NCBI RefSeq assembly: GCF_011745145.1
Contig: NZ_CP050191.1
Coordinates: forward strand, 1,568,996 to 1,632,995
DNA from: Mycobacterium sp. DL440
Lineage (GTDB): Bacteria > Actinomycetota > Actinomycetes > Mycobacteriales > Mycobacteriaceae
Length of the DNA stretch: 64,000 nt
Direction of reading: 5' to 3'
The translations under genes were made by a program, and so were the position numbers. Below are positions 7,665 through 15,618 of this stretch, piece by piece. Below the pieces are notes generated by a model. The model saw only the letters and a program-made list of their open reading frames with translations, had not been told where the DNA came from and searched no databases. Position 1 is the stretch's first letter, and each line of letters starts with the position of its first letter.

Positions 7665-8624
7665 GTGAATGATCACGGGTCGAGGGATCGGCAGCCTGTC
7701 CTCTGGGCGATCAGCGATCTGCATACCGGACACAACGGAAACAAGCCGGTCACCGAGTCGTTGTACCCGGCCTCGCCGGACGATTGGCTGATCGTCGCCG
7801 GCGATGTCGGCGAGCGCACCGATGAGATCCGGTGGGCGCTGGATCTGCTGCGCAAGCGGTTCGCGAAGGTCATCTGGGTTCCGGGCAACCATGAACTGTG
7901 GACCACCAACAAGGACCCGATGCAGATCTTCGGGCGGTCGCGCTACGACTACCTGGTCGACATGTGCGACCAGATGGGTGTCGTCACCCCCGAGCATCCG
8001 TTCCCGGTGTGGACCGAACAGGGTGGTCCGGCGACGATCGTGCCGATGTTCCTGCTCTACGACTACACCTTCCTGCCCGAGGGAGCCTCGACCAAGGCCG
8101 AGGGGCTGGCCATCGCCCGGGAGCGAAACGTCGTCGGCACCGACGAGTTCCTGTTGTCCAGCGAGCCCTATGCGACCCGCGACGCCTGGAGTCGTGACCG
8201 GGTGGCGGCCACCCGCAAGCGACTCGAGGACCTGGACTGGATCACCCCGACGGTTCAGGTCAACCACTTTCCGATGGTCCGCGAACCCTGCGATGCGATG
8301 TTCTATCCGGAGTTCTCGTTGTGGTGCGGTACGACGGCCACCAAGGACTGGCACACTCGTTACAACGCGATCTGCTCGGTGTACGGCCATCTGCACATTC
8401 CGCGGACCACCTGGTACGACGACGTGCGCTTCGAGGAGGTTTCCGTCGGCTATCCGCGTGAGTGGCGCCGCCGCAAGCCCTTCCGCTGGCTGCGCCAGAT
8501 CCTGCCCGACCCCAACTACACGCCCGGCTATCTCAATGAGTTCGGCGGACACTTCCAGATCACGGATGAGATGCGTACTCACGCGCAGCAGATGCAGGAG
8601 CGGATCAAGGCCAGGCGCGCATGA
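7665..8624 (+). CDS. metallophosphoesterase (calcineurin-like)
   Basis: 319 aa. Metal-binding motifs in order: ISDLHTGH (D-x-H), VAGDVGE (GD), GNHELW (GNHE), VNHFP and VYGHLH (GHxH). These are all the ligands of a dimetal phosphoesterase. Counterpart of Rv2795c, always next to pptT in mycobacteria; that protein is proposed to oppose phosphopantetheine attachment by removing the group from carrier proteins (PptH). GTG 7665 is the only start near the domain edge. Overlaps pptT by four bases (ATGA). Confidence 0.88.
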   Translation: MNDHGSRDRQPVLWAISDLHTGHNGNKPVTESLYPASPDDWLIVAGDVGERTDEIRWALDLLRKRFAKVIWVPGNHELWTTNKDPMQIFGRSRYDYLVDMCDQMGVVTPEHPFPVWTEQGGPATIVPMFLLYDYTFLPEGASTKAEGLAIARERNVVGTDEFLLSSEPYATRDAWSRDRVAATRKRLEDLDWITPTVQVNHFPMVREPCDAMFYPEFSLWCGTTATKDWHTRYNAICSVYGHLHIPRTTWYDDVRFEEVSVGYPREWRRRKPFRWLRQILPDPNYTPGYLNEFGGHFQITDEMRTHAQQMQERIKARRA

Positions 8625-9295
8625 GCGGCACGTTGCTGGGGCAGGTGCTGCCCGAGATGCCGGACAAACTCGCCGCGGCCGAGTTGTACGACGACCCGCC
8701 GGGATTGACGGCGCTGCCCGAGGAGGCGGAGCTGGTGGCCCGTGCGGTGGCGAAGCGGCGCAATGAGTTCACCACGGTGCGCTACTGCGCCCGCCAGGCG
8801 TTGGGTGAACTGGGGGTGGGCCCGGTGCCGATCCTGAAGGGGGACAAGGGTGAGCCGTGCTGGCCTGACGGCATCGTCGGCAGCCTCACCCACTGCCAGG
8901 GCTTCCGCGGTGCGGTGGTCGGCCGCGTCGGTGGCGTTCGTTCGGTTGGTATCGACGCCGAACCGCACGACGTGCTGCCCGAAGGGGTGCTGGGCGCCAT
9001 CTCCCTGCCGTTGGAGCGCTCCGAACTCGCCGGCCTGCCTGCCGGTCTGCATTGGGATCGAATCCTGTTCTGCGCCAAGGAGGCCACCTACAAGGCGTGG
9101 TATCCGCTGACGCACCGCTGGCTCGGGTTCGAGGATGCTCACATCACGTTCGGGGTGGACGGTTCAGGCACGGCCGGAACGTTCCGATCCGAGATTCTCA
9201 TCGATCCGGCCGCCGAACACGGCCCACCGCTGACCGCGCTGGCGGGCCGGTGGTCGGTGCGCGACGGTGTGACACTGACTGCGATCGTGCTGTGA
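8621..9295 (+). CDS. pptT: 4'-phosphopantetheinyl transferase PptT
   Basis: 224 aa Sfp-type transferase that attaches phosphopantetheine from CoA to carrier domains of polyketide synthases, NRPSs and FAS/ACP proteins in the cytoplasm. Seen: [20 protein letters not shown], the metal-binding [12 protein letters not shown] and [21 protein letters not shown]. Length matches M. tuberculosis PptT (about 227 aa). Start overlaps the metallophosphoesterase stop, and its stop overlaps the truB start, forming a tight three-gene operon. Confidence 0.93.
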   Translation: MSGTLLGQVLPEMPDKLAAAELYDDPPGLTALPEEAELVARAVAKRRNEFTTVRYCARQALGELGVGPVPILKGDKGEPCWPDGIVGSLTHCQGFRGAVVGRVGGVRSVGIDAEPHDVLPEGVLGAISLPLERSELAGLPAGLHWDRILFCAKEATYKAWYPLTHRWLGFEDAHITFGVDGSGTAGTFRSEILIDPAAEHGPPLTALAGRWSVRDGVTLTAIVL

Positions 9296-10179
9296 GTAGT
9301 CCAGCACCCGGGTTGGTGATCGTCGACAAGCCGGCCGGGATGACCAGCCATGACGTGGTGGGACGGTGCCGGCGGCTGTTCGGCACTCGCAAGGTCGGTC
9401 ACGCCGGCACTCTTGACCCGATGGCGACCGGGGTGCTGGTGGTCGGAATCGAACGCGCCACCAAGATCCTCGGTCTGCTCACCGCCACCGACAAGTCGTA
9501 CGCCGCGACCATCCGGCTCGGTCAGACCACCACCACCGAAGACGCCGAAGGTGAAGTGCTGCAGTCGGTCTCGGCTGCGCAGGTGACCGATCAGCAGATC
9601 GAGTCCGCCGTCGCGGCGCTGCGCGGGGACATCGAGCAGGTGCCCTCGTCGGTGAGCGCCATCAAGGTCGCCGGCCAGCGGGCCTACAAGCTGGCCCGCG
9701 AAGGGCGGACCGTCGAGCTGGCCGCCCGGCCCGTGCGCATCGGCCGGTTCGACGTTCTGGCCGTCCGTCGGGTGGACGAATTCGTCGACGTGGACGTCGA
9801 TGTGGACTGTTCCTCGGGCACGTACATCCGGGCCCTGGCCCGCGACGTGGGTGTGGCGCTGGGCGTGGGTGGGCACCTGACGGCGTTGCGCCGCACCAAG
9901 GTCGGCCGGTACGGCCTCGACGAGGCTCGCACGCTGGACGCCCTCGCCGAGGAGGCGCGGCTGAGCTACACGCTCGACGAGGCCTGCCTGGTCGGGTTTC
10001 CGCGCCGCGATCTGAGCGAGGACGAAACGGAAGACACCCGGCACGGGCGGGCTTTGGCGCCGACCGGGATCGACGGGGTATACGCCGCCACCGCACCTGA
10101 CGGCCGGGTCATCGCACTGCTGCAGGACGGCTCGTCACGCACCAAGAACGTCGTGGTGTTGCGGCCGGCCACTCTGTAG
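9292..10179 (+). CDS. truB: tRNA pseudouridine(55) synthase TruB
   Basis: 295 aa. Isomerises U55 of the T-loop in tRNAs. N-terminal [16 protein letters not shown], catalytic segment [17 protein letters not shown] with the active-site Asp, and [18 protein letters not shown] region ([13 protein letters not shown]) are all present; an actinobacterial C-terminal extension follows. GTG 9292 overlaps the pptT stop (GTGA). Confidence 0.94.
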   Translation: MSSPAPGLVIVDKPAGMTSHDVVGRCRRLFGTRKVGHAGTLDPMATGVLVVGIERATKILGLLTATDKSYAATIRLGQTTTTEDAEGEVLQSVSAAQVTDQQIESAVAALRGDIEQVPSSVSAIKVAGQRAYKLAREGRTVELAARPVRIGRFDVLAVRRVDEFVDVDVDVDCSSGTYIRALARDVGVALGVGGHLTALRRTKVGRYGLDEARTLDALAEEARLSYTLDEACLVGFPRRDLSEDETEDTRHGRALAPTGIDGVYAATAPDGRVIALLQDGSSRTKNVVVLRPATL

Positions 10180-10189
10180 TCGCCCAGCC

Positions 10190-11407
10190 TCAAAGCTGGC
10201 CGTGGCGAGGGGGTTTCGTGCCCGAAAGGGTGTAGTTGCCGATGTGGCGGACTTTCCAGCGGGTGGCGTCGTGCAGGGTGTGGGTGCGGGCGTCACGCCA
10301 GTACCGCGACAGGTTGCCCGAAGCCGAGGCGCTGCGGGTCCCGCCGAATTCGAACAATGTGCTGCCGGCGTCCACCGCGGCCCTCGCCGCGGACACCTTG
10401 GCGATCGCCACCGCGATCGATGCCGCCGCCGCGCTCTCCTCGGTGAGGTCGGCTTGGGCCGCATCGACCTGGCGGCCCGCCTCGGCAAGTAGCGCCGCCG
10501 CACCGCGCACCGTCACGGTCAGCTCCCCGGCCACCTGCACGAGAGTGGGGTCCTCGACGGCGCTCGGGACCGCGGCCTCGAAATGCGGCCGGGCCTTGGC
10601 AGCCTGACGTACCCCTTCCTCCAGCGCGGCCGTGGCGATACCGACGTCGAGCGCGGCATGCAGCAGCTGGGCCCGGGCCCCGTAGACGGTGGGCCGCGCG
10701 AAGATCGGGCTGAACTCGATGACGTGTTCCGCCGGCACCTCCACAGAGTCGAGGGTGACGGTGCCCGAGGCCGTGGTCCGCTGGCCCATGCCATCCCAGT
10801 CGTCCACGACCTCGACCCCGGGGGCATCGCGCGCAACGAACGCGATGGCCTTGGGCGTCGCGGCCGTCGGCACTTGCCCTGAACCATCGGAACGCGAGGC
10901 CCGAACGATCAGCCAGTCGGCGAACAAAGCCCCGGTGGAGTAGTACTTGCGGCCGTTCAAGACATAGTCGGCGCCGGACGCTGTGAGCGTCGTGGTGTCC
11001 ACATCGATGGGGTGCGGTCCGCGTTCGGACTGGGCATTGGCGAACAACGTCCCACCCAGCACCAGGCTGTAGAAGTACGCCTGCTGCTCCGCGGTGCCCT
11101 GCAGGCGCAGGGCCTCCAGGAACGTGAAATGCGAGTGCGGGATCTGGCCGATTGATGGGTCGCCATGTGCCAGCAGTCGCATCACCTCGGCGAGCACAGC
11201 GACCGGAACGTCGAGCCCACCGTATTCGACGGGCACGGTCACCGACAGCAGACCTGATTCCTTGAGTGCCCGCACCTGTTCGTGCGGCAGTGTGCGGTGT
11301 GCGTCGCGGGCCCCGGCATCTTCGGCTAAGGACCGTGACAACTGCGCCGCCGTGGCCAGCGTCGCCTGCGGCGAGGCGATACGGGCGGCGTCGGCCAGAT
11401 CTGTCAT
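10190..11407 (-). CDS. acyl-CoA dehydrogenase-like flavin monooxygenase (SfnB/DszC family)
   Basis: 405 aa acyl-CoA-dehydrogenase fold. GLLSVTVPVEYGGLDVP, GNAQSERGPHP-like segment (FANAQSERGPHP), YVLNGRKYYSTGA and the C-terminal GNLSRYWRDARTHTLHDATRW are characteristic of the SfnB/DszC group, whose members oxidise sulfur or nitrogen compounds with reduced FMN rather than acyl-CoA. Translationally coupled (ATGA) to ssuD, so it most likely works in organosulfur scavenging. Stop lies 10 bp from the convergent truB stop. Confidence 0.82.
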   Translation of the reverse strand: MTDLADAARIASPQATLATAAQLSRSLAEDAGARDAHRTLPHEQVRALKESGLLSVTVPVEYGGLDVPVAVLAEVMRLLAHGDPSIGQIPHSHFTFLEALRLQGTAEQQAYFYSLVLGGTLFANAQSERGPHPIDVDTTTLTASGADYVLNGRKYYSTGALFADWLIVRASRSDGSGQVPTAATPKAIAFVARDAPGVEVVDDWDGMGQRTTASGTVTLDSVEVPAEHVIEFSPIFARPTVYGARAQLLHAALDVGIATAALEEGVRQAAKARPHFEAAVPSAVEDPTLVQVAGELTVTVRGAAALLAEAGRQVDAAQADLTEESAAAASIAVAIAKVSAARAAVDAGSTLFEFGGTRSASASGNLSRYWRDARTHTLHDATRWKVRHIGNYTLSGTKPPRHGQL

Positions 11408-12573
11408 CGCGGCGTACCGACGAACGGTATCGAGGCGGGGGCGCCGGCCTGCTCGCCGCCGCCGAACAGGCCGCGCTCGCGCAGGATCGGCACCACGCCC
11501 TCGCCGAACCAGAACAACTCCTCCAGATGCGGATAGCCCGAGAAGATGAACTCGTCGATACCGATCTCGGCGTACTCGGCGATCCGGTCGGCCACCTCGG
11601 TGTGGCTGCCCACCAACGCGGTCCCCGCGCCGCCGCGCACCAATCCGACGCCTGACCACAGATTGGGGGCGATCTCCAGGCTCCGGGCGTCACTCCAGGT
11701 GCCGTTCACCCGGTTGGCCTCGTGCAGGGCTCGCATGCGTTTCTGGCCTTCGGACTGGCTGCGGGCCAGCCCGGACTGCGCCGCGGCGACCGTCTCCTCG
11801 TCCAGCGCGGCGACCAGGCGGTCGGCCTGCGCCCACGCATCCTCGGAAGTGTCCCGCGAAATGGTGTGCAGGCGGATGCCGAAACGCAGCTTGCGTCCCT
11901 GCTCCTCGCCGAGCCCGCGGATCCATTCGATCTTTTCGCGCACCGCCGCGGGCGGCTCGCCCCAGGTCAGGTAGACATCGGAGTGCCGTGCCGCCACCGG
12001 GCCGGCCGCCTGCGAGCTGCCGCCGAAGTACAGCGGCGGTACCGGGGTCGGGGGCAGGGCCAGCGAGGCCTCCTCGACGTCGATGTACTCACCCTTGTGG
12101 GTCACGGTTTCGCCGGCCCACAACCGGCGCACCACGTCGAGGAACTCGTCGCAACGCGCGTACCGGGCGTCCTTGTCCAGGTGGTCGCCGAAAGCCCGCT
12201 GCTCATGGGCCTCGCCGCCGACGACGACGTTGAGCAGGATCCGTCCGGGTGCGTGCCGGGCGAACGTCGCGGCCATCTGCGCCGACAGCGTCGGGCTCAC
12301 CAGACCCGGGCGGAACGCCACCAGGAACGCCAGCGTGGTGGTCTCGCGGGCCAGCAGCGCTGCGGTGATGAACGCGTCCTCGCACCAGGCCCCGGTCGGA
12401 ATGAGCGCACCGGTGAACCCGAACCGCTCGGCCGAGCGGACGATCGACGCCAGATAGTCGATCGAGGCTTCACGGTCACCACCGGCAGAACCGGCGGGCG
12501 TGCCGTGGCCACCGCCGACGATGAGCCGGCTGTCGCCGTAGGTGGGCAGGAACCAGTGCAGAGAGACAGTCAC
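11404..12573 (-). CDS. ssuD: FMNH2-dependent alkanesulfonate monooxygenase SsuD-like
   Basis: 389 aa bacterial luciferase-like TIM barrel. Starts LHWFLPTYGDSR and contains GAWCEDAFITAALLA, FLVAFRPGLVSPTLSAQMAAT and RILLNVVVGGEAHEQRAFGD, typical of SsuD. Such enzymes release sulfite from C1-C10 sulfonates under sulfur limitation; they need a separate flavin reductase, none of which is next to it. Cotranscribed with the sfnB-like gene. No ssuABC transporter is in the window. Could be a related sulfone monooxygenase (SfnG), so substrate is uncertain. Confidence 0.85.
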   Translation of the reverse strand: MTVSLHWFLPTYGDSRLIVGGGHGTPAGSAGGDREASIDYLASIVRSAERFGFTGALIPTGAWCEDAFITAALLARETTTLAFLVAFRPGLVSPTLSAQMAATFARHAPGRILLNVVVGGEAHEQRAFGDHLDKDARYARCDEFLDVVRRLWAGETVTHKGEYIDVEEASLALPPTPVPPLYFGGSSQAAGPVAARHSDVYLTWGEPPAAVREKIEWIRGLGEEQGRKLRFGIRLHTISRDTSEDAWAQADRLVAALDEETVAAAQSGLARSQSEGQKRMRALHEANRVNGTWSDARSLEIAPNLWSGVGLVRGGAGTALVGSHTEVADRIAEYAEIGIDEFIFSGYPHLEELFWFGEGVVPILRERGLFGGGEQAGAPASIPFVGTPR

Positions 12574-12646
12574 GAACAGGACATGCTGGTGCCGAATCGG
12601 CTATCGCACACGGGTAAAAATCGCGATGATCGTGTCCCGCGTGTCG

Positions 12647-13369
12647 TCAGCTCGCGACAACCCAGATCGCCTCGGCCGCCGGATTGCCCAGCTCGACCTG
12701 GACGCCGGCGTCATCTGCGCCGGCCGGGGAATCGGCCGCACCCGGATTCTGGATCGCCACCGAGATCACGCCGGCGAAATCGCGTCGCGCGAGCACCCGA
12801 ACCCGGGAATCGAGGCTGATGCCGACGCTGTCGAAGTAGCGCAACATCTCTGGATCGGCATCGGAGATGCGGGCCACCGTGCCGGCATCACCGTCCTGGC
12901 ATGCCGACAGCTGCCGGGCCGGCGGGGTGGGCACCTGACCGTCGGCCGCGGGAATCGGGTCGCCGTGCGGGTCGCGGGTGGGGTGGCCCAGCTTGGCGTC
13001 GATGCGGTCGAGCATCCGGTCGGATACCGCGTGCTCGAGGATCTCGGCCTCGTCGTGCACCTCGTCCCAGCTGTAGCCCAGCTCCTGCACCAGGAAGGTT
13101 TCCATCAGCCGGTGCCGGCGGACCATCGCCAGCGCCGCGCGCCGGCCCGCATCGGTCAGCGTCACCGCGCCGTACTTCTCGTGGTCGACCAGGCCCTGAT
13201 CGGCGAGTTTGCGAATGGATTCCGACGCGGTGGATGCGGACACGCCGATGCGCTCAGCCAGCAGTTTTGTGCTGACCTTCTCGCGAGACCACTCCTGGGC
13301 TGTCCAGATGACTTTCAGATAGTCCTGGGCAACCGTGGAGAGGTCTTGATGGCTACCGTCTGGACTCAC
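12647..13369 (-). CDS. mntR: DtxR-family metal-dependent regulator (MntR/SirR)
   Basis: 240 aa with the N-terminal winged helix (LSTVAQDYLKVIWTAQEWSREKVSTK is the first part; SVSASTASESIRKLADQGLV the recognition helix region), a dimerisation/metal domain with RHRLMETFL and EAEILEHAVSDRMLDRID, and a C-terminal FeoA/SH3-like domain. Metal ligands expected of DtxR proteins (His, Glu, Cys/Asp) are present in the second domain. Counterpart of Rv2788 (sirR/mntR), a manganese-responsive repressor in M. tuberculosis. Divergent from ribF across 80 bp. Confidence 0.85.
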   Translation of the reverse strand: MSPDGSHQDLSTVAQDYLKVIWTAQEWSREKVSTKLLAERIGVSASTASESIRKLADQGLVDHEKYGAVTLTDAGRRAALAMVRRHRLMETFLVQELGYSWDEVHDEAEILEHAVSDRMLDRIDAKLGHPTRDPHGDPIPAADGQVPTPPARQLSACQDGDAGTVARISDADPEMLRYFDSVGISLDSRVRVLARRDFAGVISVAIQNPGAADSPAGADDAGVQVELGNPAAEAIWVVAS

Positions 13370-13437
13370 AGTAGGAAAGTTTAGGCAATCGTCACCTGAT
13401 CGGGGGATCTAGAGCAGACCGCGTCGCGTTCGGGTCG

Positions 13438-13443
13438 TAGGCT
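13438..13443 (+). promoter_or_regulatory. -10 element of ribF
   Basis: TAGGCT exactly six bases before GTG 13450, predicting a leaderless ribF mRNA. Confidence 0.5.
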
Positions 13444-13449
13444 GATCGC

Positions 13450-14436
13450 GTGCAGCGCTGGCGTGGGCAGGACGAGATCCCCACGGACTGGGGCAGGTGT
13501 GTAGTCACCATCGGGGTGTTCGACGGGGTTCACCGTGGACACGCGGAGCTGATCAGCCATGCGGTGAAGTCGGGCCGATCACGCGGAGTGCCGGTGGTTC
13601 TCATGACCTTCGACCCACATCCGATGGAGGTGGTGTTTCCGGGGAGTCATCCGGCGCAGTTGACGACACTTACCCGGCGTGCCGAGCTCGCCGAGGAACT
13701 GGGCATCGACGTCTTCCTGGTGATGCCGTTCACGTCTGATTTCATGAAGCTCACCCCGGACCGCTACATCCACGAGTTGCTGGTGGAGCACCTGCACGTC
13801 GTCGAGGTCGTGGTGGGGGAGAACTTCACCTTCGGCAAGAAGGCGGCGGGCAACGTGGCGATGTTGCGGGCGGCCGGAGAGCGGTTCGGGTTCGCGGTGG
13901 AAAGCATGTCGCTTGTGACCGAGACGCTCGACGCCGAGGACCGAGACGAGCGGGTGACGTTCTCCTCGACCTACATCCGGTCCTGTGTCGACGCCGGCGA
14001 CGTGGTGGCCGCCGCCGAAGCCCTGGGCCGACCCCACCGGGTCGAGGGCGTGGTGGTCCGCGGCGACGGGCGCGGCCGGGTGCTCGGTTTCCCGACCGCC
14101 AACGTGGCGCCTCCGATGTACTCGGCGATCCCCGCCGATGGCGTGTACGCCGCCTGGTTCACGGTGCTGGGGCACGGCCCGGTGGTCGGCACCGTCACGC
14201 CCGGTGAGCGGTATCAGGCCGCGGTGTCGGTCGGGACCAACCCCACCTTCTCCGGGCGTACCCGCACGGTCGAGGCGTTCGTACTCGACACCGAGGCCGA
14301 TCTGTACGGCCAGCATGTCGCGGTCGACTTCGTGGCCCGGATTCGCGGGATGGAGAAGTTCGATTCGGTGAAGGATCTGGTGGTGGCGATGGAGGCCGAT
14401 ACCGACCGGGCCCGCGCGATTCTGGCTGCGCACTAG
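13450..14436 (+). CDS. ribF: bifunctional riboflavin kinase/FAD synthetase
   Basis: 328 aa. Converts riboflavin to FMN and then FAD. The N-terminal nucleotidyltransferase domain shows TIGVFDGVHRGHAELI and VGENFTFGKKAAGN; the C-terminal kinase domain shows GRVLGFPTANV and GVYAAWF, with the family's SVGTNPTF segment. GTG 13450 is in the usual position and supported by the leaderless -10. Followed by rpsO after 98 bp, as in other mycobacteria. Confidence 0.94.
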   Translation: MQRWRGQDEIPTDWGRCVVTIGVFDGVHRGHAELISHAVKSGRSRGVPVVLMTFDPHPMEVVFPGSHPAQLTTLTRRAELAEELGIDVFLVMPFTSDFMKLTPDRYIHELLVEHLHVVEVVVGENFTFGKKAAGNVAMLRAAGERFGFAVESMSLVTETLDAEDRDERVTFSSTYIRSCVDAGDVVAAAEALGRPHRVEGVVVRGDGRGRVLGFPTANVAPPMYSAIPADGVYAAWFTVLGHGPVVGTVTPGERYQAAVSVGTNPTFSGRTRTVEAFVLDTEADLYGQHVAVDFVARIRGMEKFDSVKDLVVAMEADTDRARAILAAH

Positions 14437-14534
14437 TGAGCTGCTAGACTTTCGGCCGATCCGGTGCATGCTGCAGTCCGCGGTGGCTGTGCCGAAGAAT
14501 ATGTTCGCGGGACTGAAATGATGGAGTTACTTTC

Positions 14535-14804
14535 GTGGCGCTTACTGCCGAGCAGAAAAAAGAAATCCTGACCAGCTACGGTCTGCACGAGACCGACACC
14601 GGTTCGCCGGAGGCCCAGGTCGCCATGCTGACCAAGCGGATCACGGATCTGACCGAGCACCTCAAGCTGCACAAGCATGACCACCACTCGCGGCGCGGTC
14701 TGCTGCTGCTCGTCGGCCGTCGTCGCCGGCTCCTGAAGTACGTCGCCCAGGTTGACGTGGCGCGTTACCGCTCGCTGATCGAGCGCCTCGGGCTGCGTCG
14801 CTGA
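14535..14804 (+). CDS. rpsO: 30S ribosomal protein S15
   Basis: 89 aa, standard S15 length and sequence ([36 protein letters not shown]). Binds 16S rRNA in the central domain. GTG 14535 follows TGGAGT. The 98-bp leader contains TAGACT (about 14447-14452), a possible -10. A 12-bp hairpin with a short T run lies 25 bp after the stop and probably ends the transcript. Confidence 0.97.
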   Translation: MALTAEQKKEILTSYGLHETDTGSPEAQVAMLTKRITDLTEHLKLHKHDHHSRRGLLLLVGRRRRLLKYVAQVDVARYRSLIERLGLRR

Positions 14805-14814
14805 CGCGGCGTCG

Positions 14815-15315
14815 ATGCCACAACTTTCCGCGGCTGCCCCTCTCGGGGCAGCCGCGATACTTTTCATCGGCGGATTGACCGCATGCTCGTCCGCGGCGGC
14901 CGCCGACATGAAGGCAGGGGACTGCCTCAAGATGAGCGGCACGTACGAGCGCCCGGACTCCAGCCGGGCGGAGTGTGGCAGCGACGCGTCGAACTACAAG
15001 GTGATCTCCACAGTCACCGACAGCGATCAGTGCCCGGTCGACGTCGACACCTACTATTCGGTGCGCAGCGCATTCAGTGAGGAGACCCAGACGCTCTGTC
15101 TGGACATCGACTGGATCACCGGCGGCTGCATGAGCATCGACCCGGCGAACGACAAAGACCCGTATCGGGTGGACTGCGCGGATTCTTCTGCGCCGCACCG
15201 GCAGCGGGCCACCGAGGTTCTGCGCGGGGTGTCGAACGTCGATCAGTGCGCGAGCGGAGTGGGCTACGCCTACTCGGAACGCCAGTTCACCGTATGTGTG
15301 GAGGACGTGTCCTAG
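14815..15315 (+). CDS. lppU: LppU-like lipoprotein
   Basis: 166 aa, in the position of lppU (Rv2784c). Lipobox LTAC with Cys at residue 24, then a mature domain with six or more cysteines (GDCLKMSG, AECGSD, DQCPVD, TLCLDID, GGCMSID). The signal peptide is odd: its n-region has no Lys or Arg, and codons 5-14 coincide with a perfect GC-rich hairpin that looks like the rpsO terminator. So either the start is misjudged or expression depends on read-through. No alternative start before the lipobox is visible. Function unknown. Confidence 0.7.
   Translation: MPQLSAAAPLGAAAILFIGGLTACSSAAAADMKAGDCLKMSGTYERPDSSRAECGSDASNYKVISTVTDSDQCPVDVDTYYSVRSAFSEETQTLCLDIDWITGGCMSIDPANDKDPYRVDCADSSAPHRQRATEVLRGVSNVDQCASGVGYAYSERQFTVCVEDVS
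14829..14856 (+). terminator. rpsO terminator-like hairpin
   Basis: Perfect 12-bp stem (CGCGGCTGCCCC / GGGGCAGCCGCG) with loop TCTC, followed four bases later by TTTT. It sits 25 bp after the rpsO stop but inside the predicted lppU signal-peptide codons. Confidence 0.7.
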
Positions 15316-15618
15316 CTGGCACGGATGGCTGTTGGGCCGTTGCTGCCGTGTAACATGAGGGCGTTCGGTGGCTGAAATCTGCGCTGAACACAGGTGCGGC
15401 ACCCGCGATCCGCGGGCGTTGTTCCTGCGAGTCATATCGGGCCCGCCTGGACGGGCGGTCTTCGGTAGTGGCAGCCGGAACCCGACACAGGGACCATCTC
15501 CTGGGGGGCCATCCGGCCGCTTCGATCGACGGCCGTAGCCGCATCCAGGGCCCGTGGCGTATCGCCACCGTGACGCCGCAAAAACAGTTGAATGAATCGA
15601 AAGAGGCCAACGGACTCT
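15316..15618 (+). other. 303-bp intergenic region, pnp leader
   Basis: No gene is visible. A possible -10 (TAACAT, 15351-15356) would give a leader of about 255 nt. A short perfect hairpin, CCCGCG-ATC-CGCGGG, lies at 15402-15416. In Escherichia coli pnp is autoregulated through a leader stem cleaved by RNase III; whether this leader does likewise is only a guess. Confidence 0.35.

Noticed and set aside
10180..10204. CCAGC...GCTGG hairpin between truB and the sfnB-like gene as a terminator
   Set aside because: Stem is only five base pairs with no T run; too weak to call.
13370..13395. Possible MntR/DtxR operator (AGTTTAGGCAATC) upstream of mntR
   Set aside because: Only one half-site is visible and no convincing inverted partner; the TAAACT part could equally be a -10 element.
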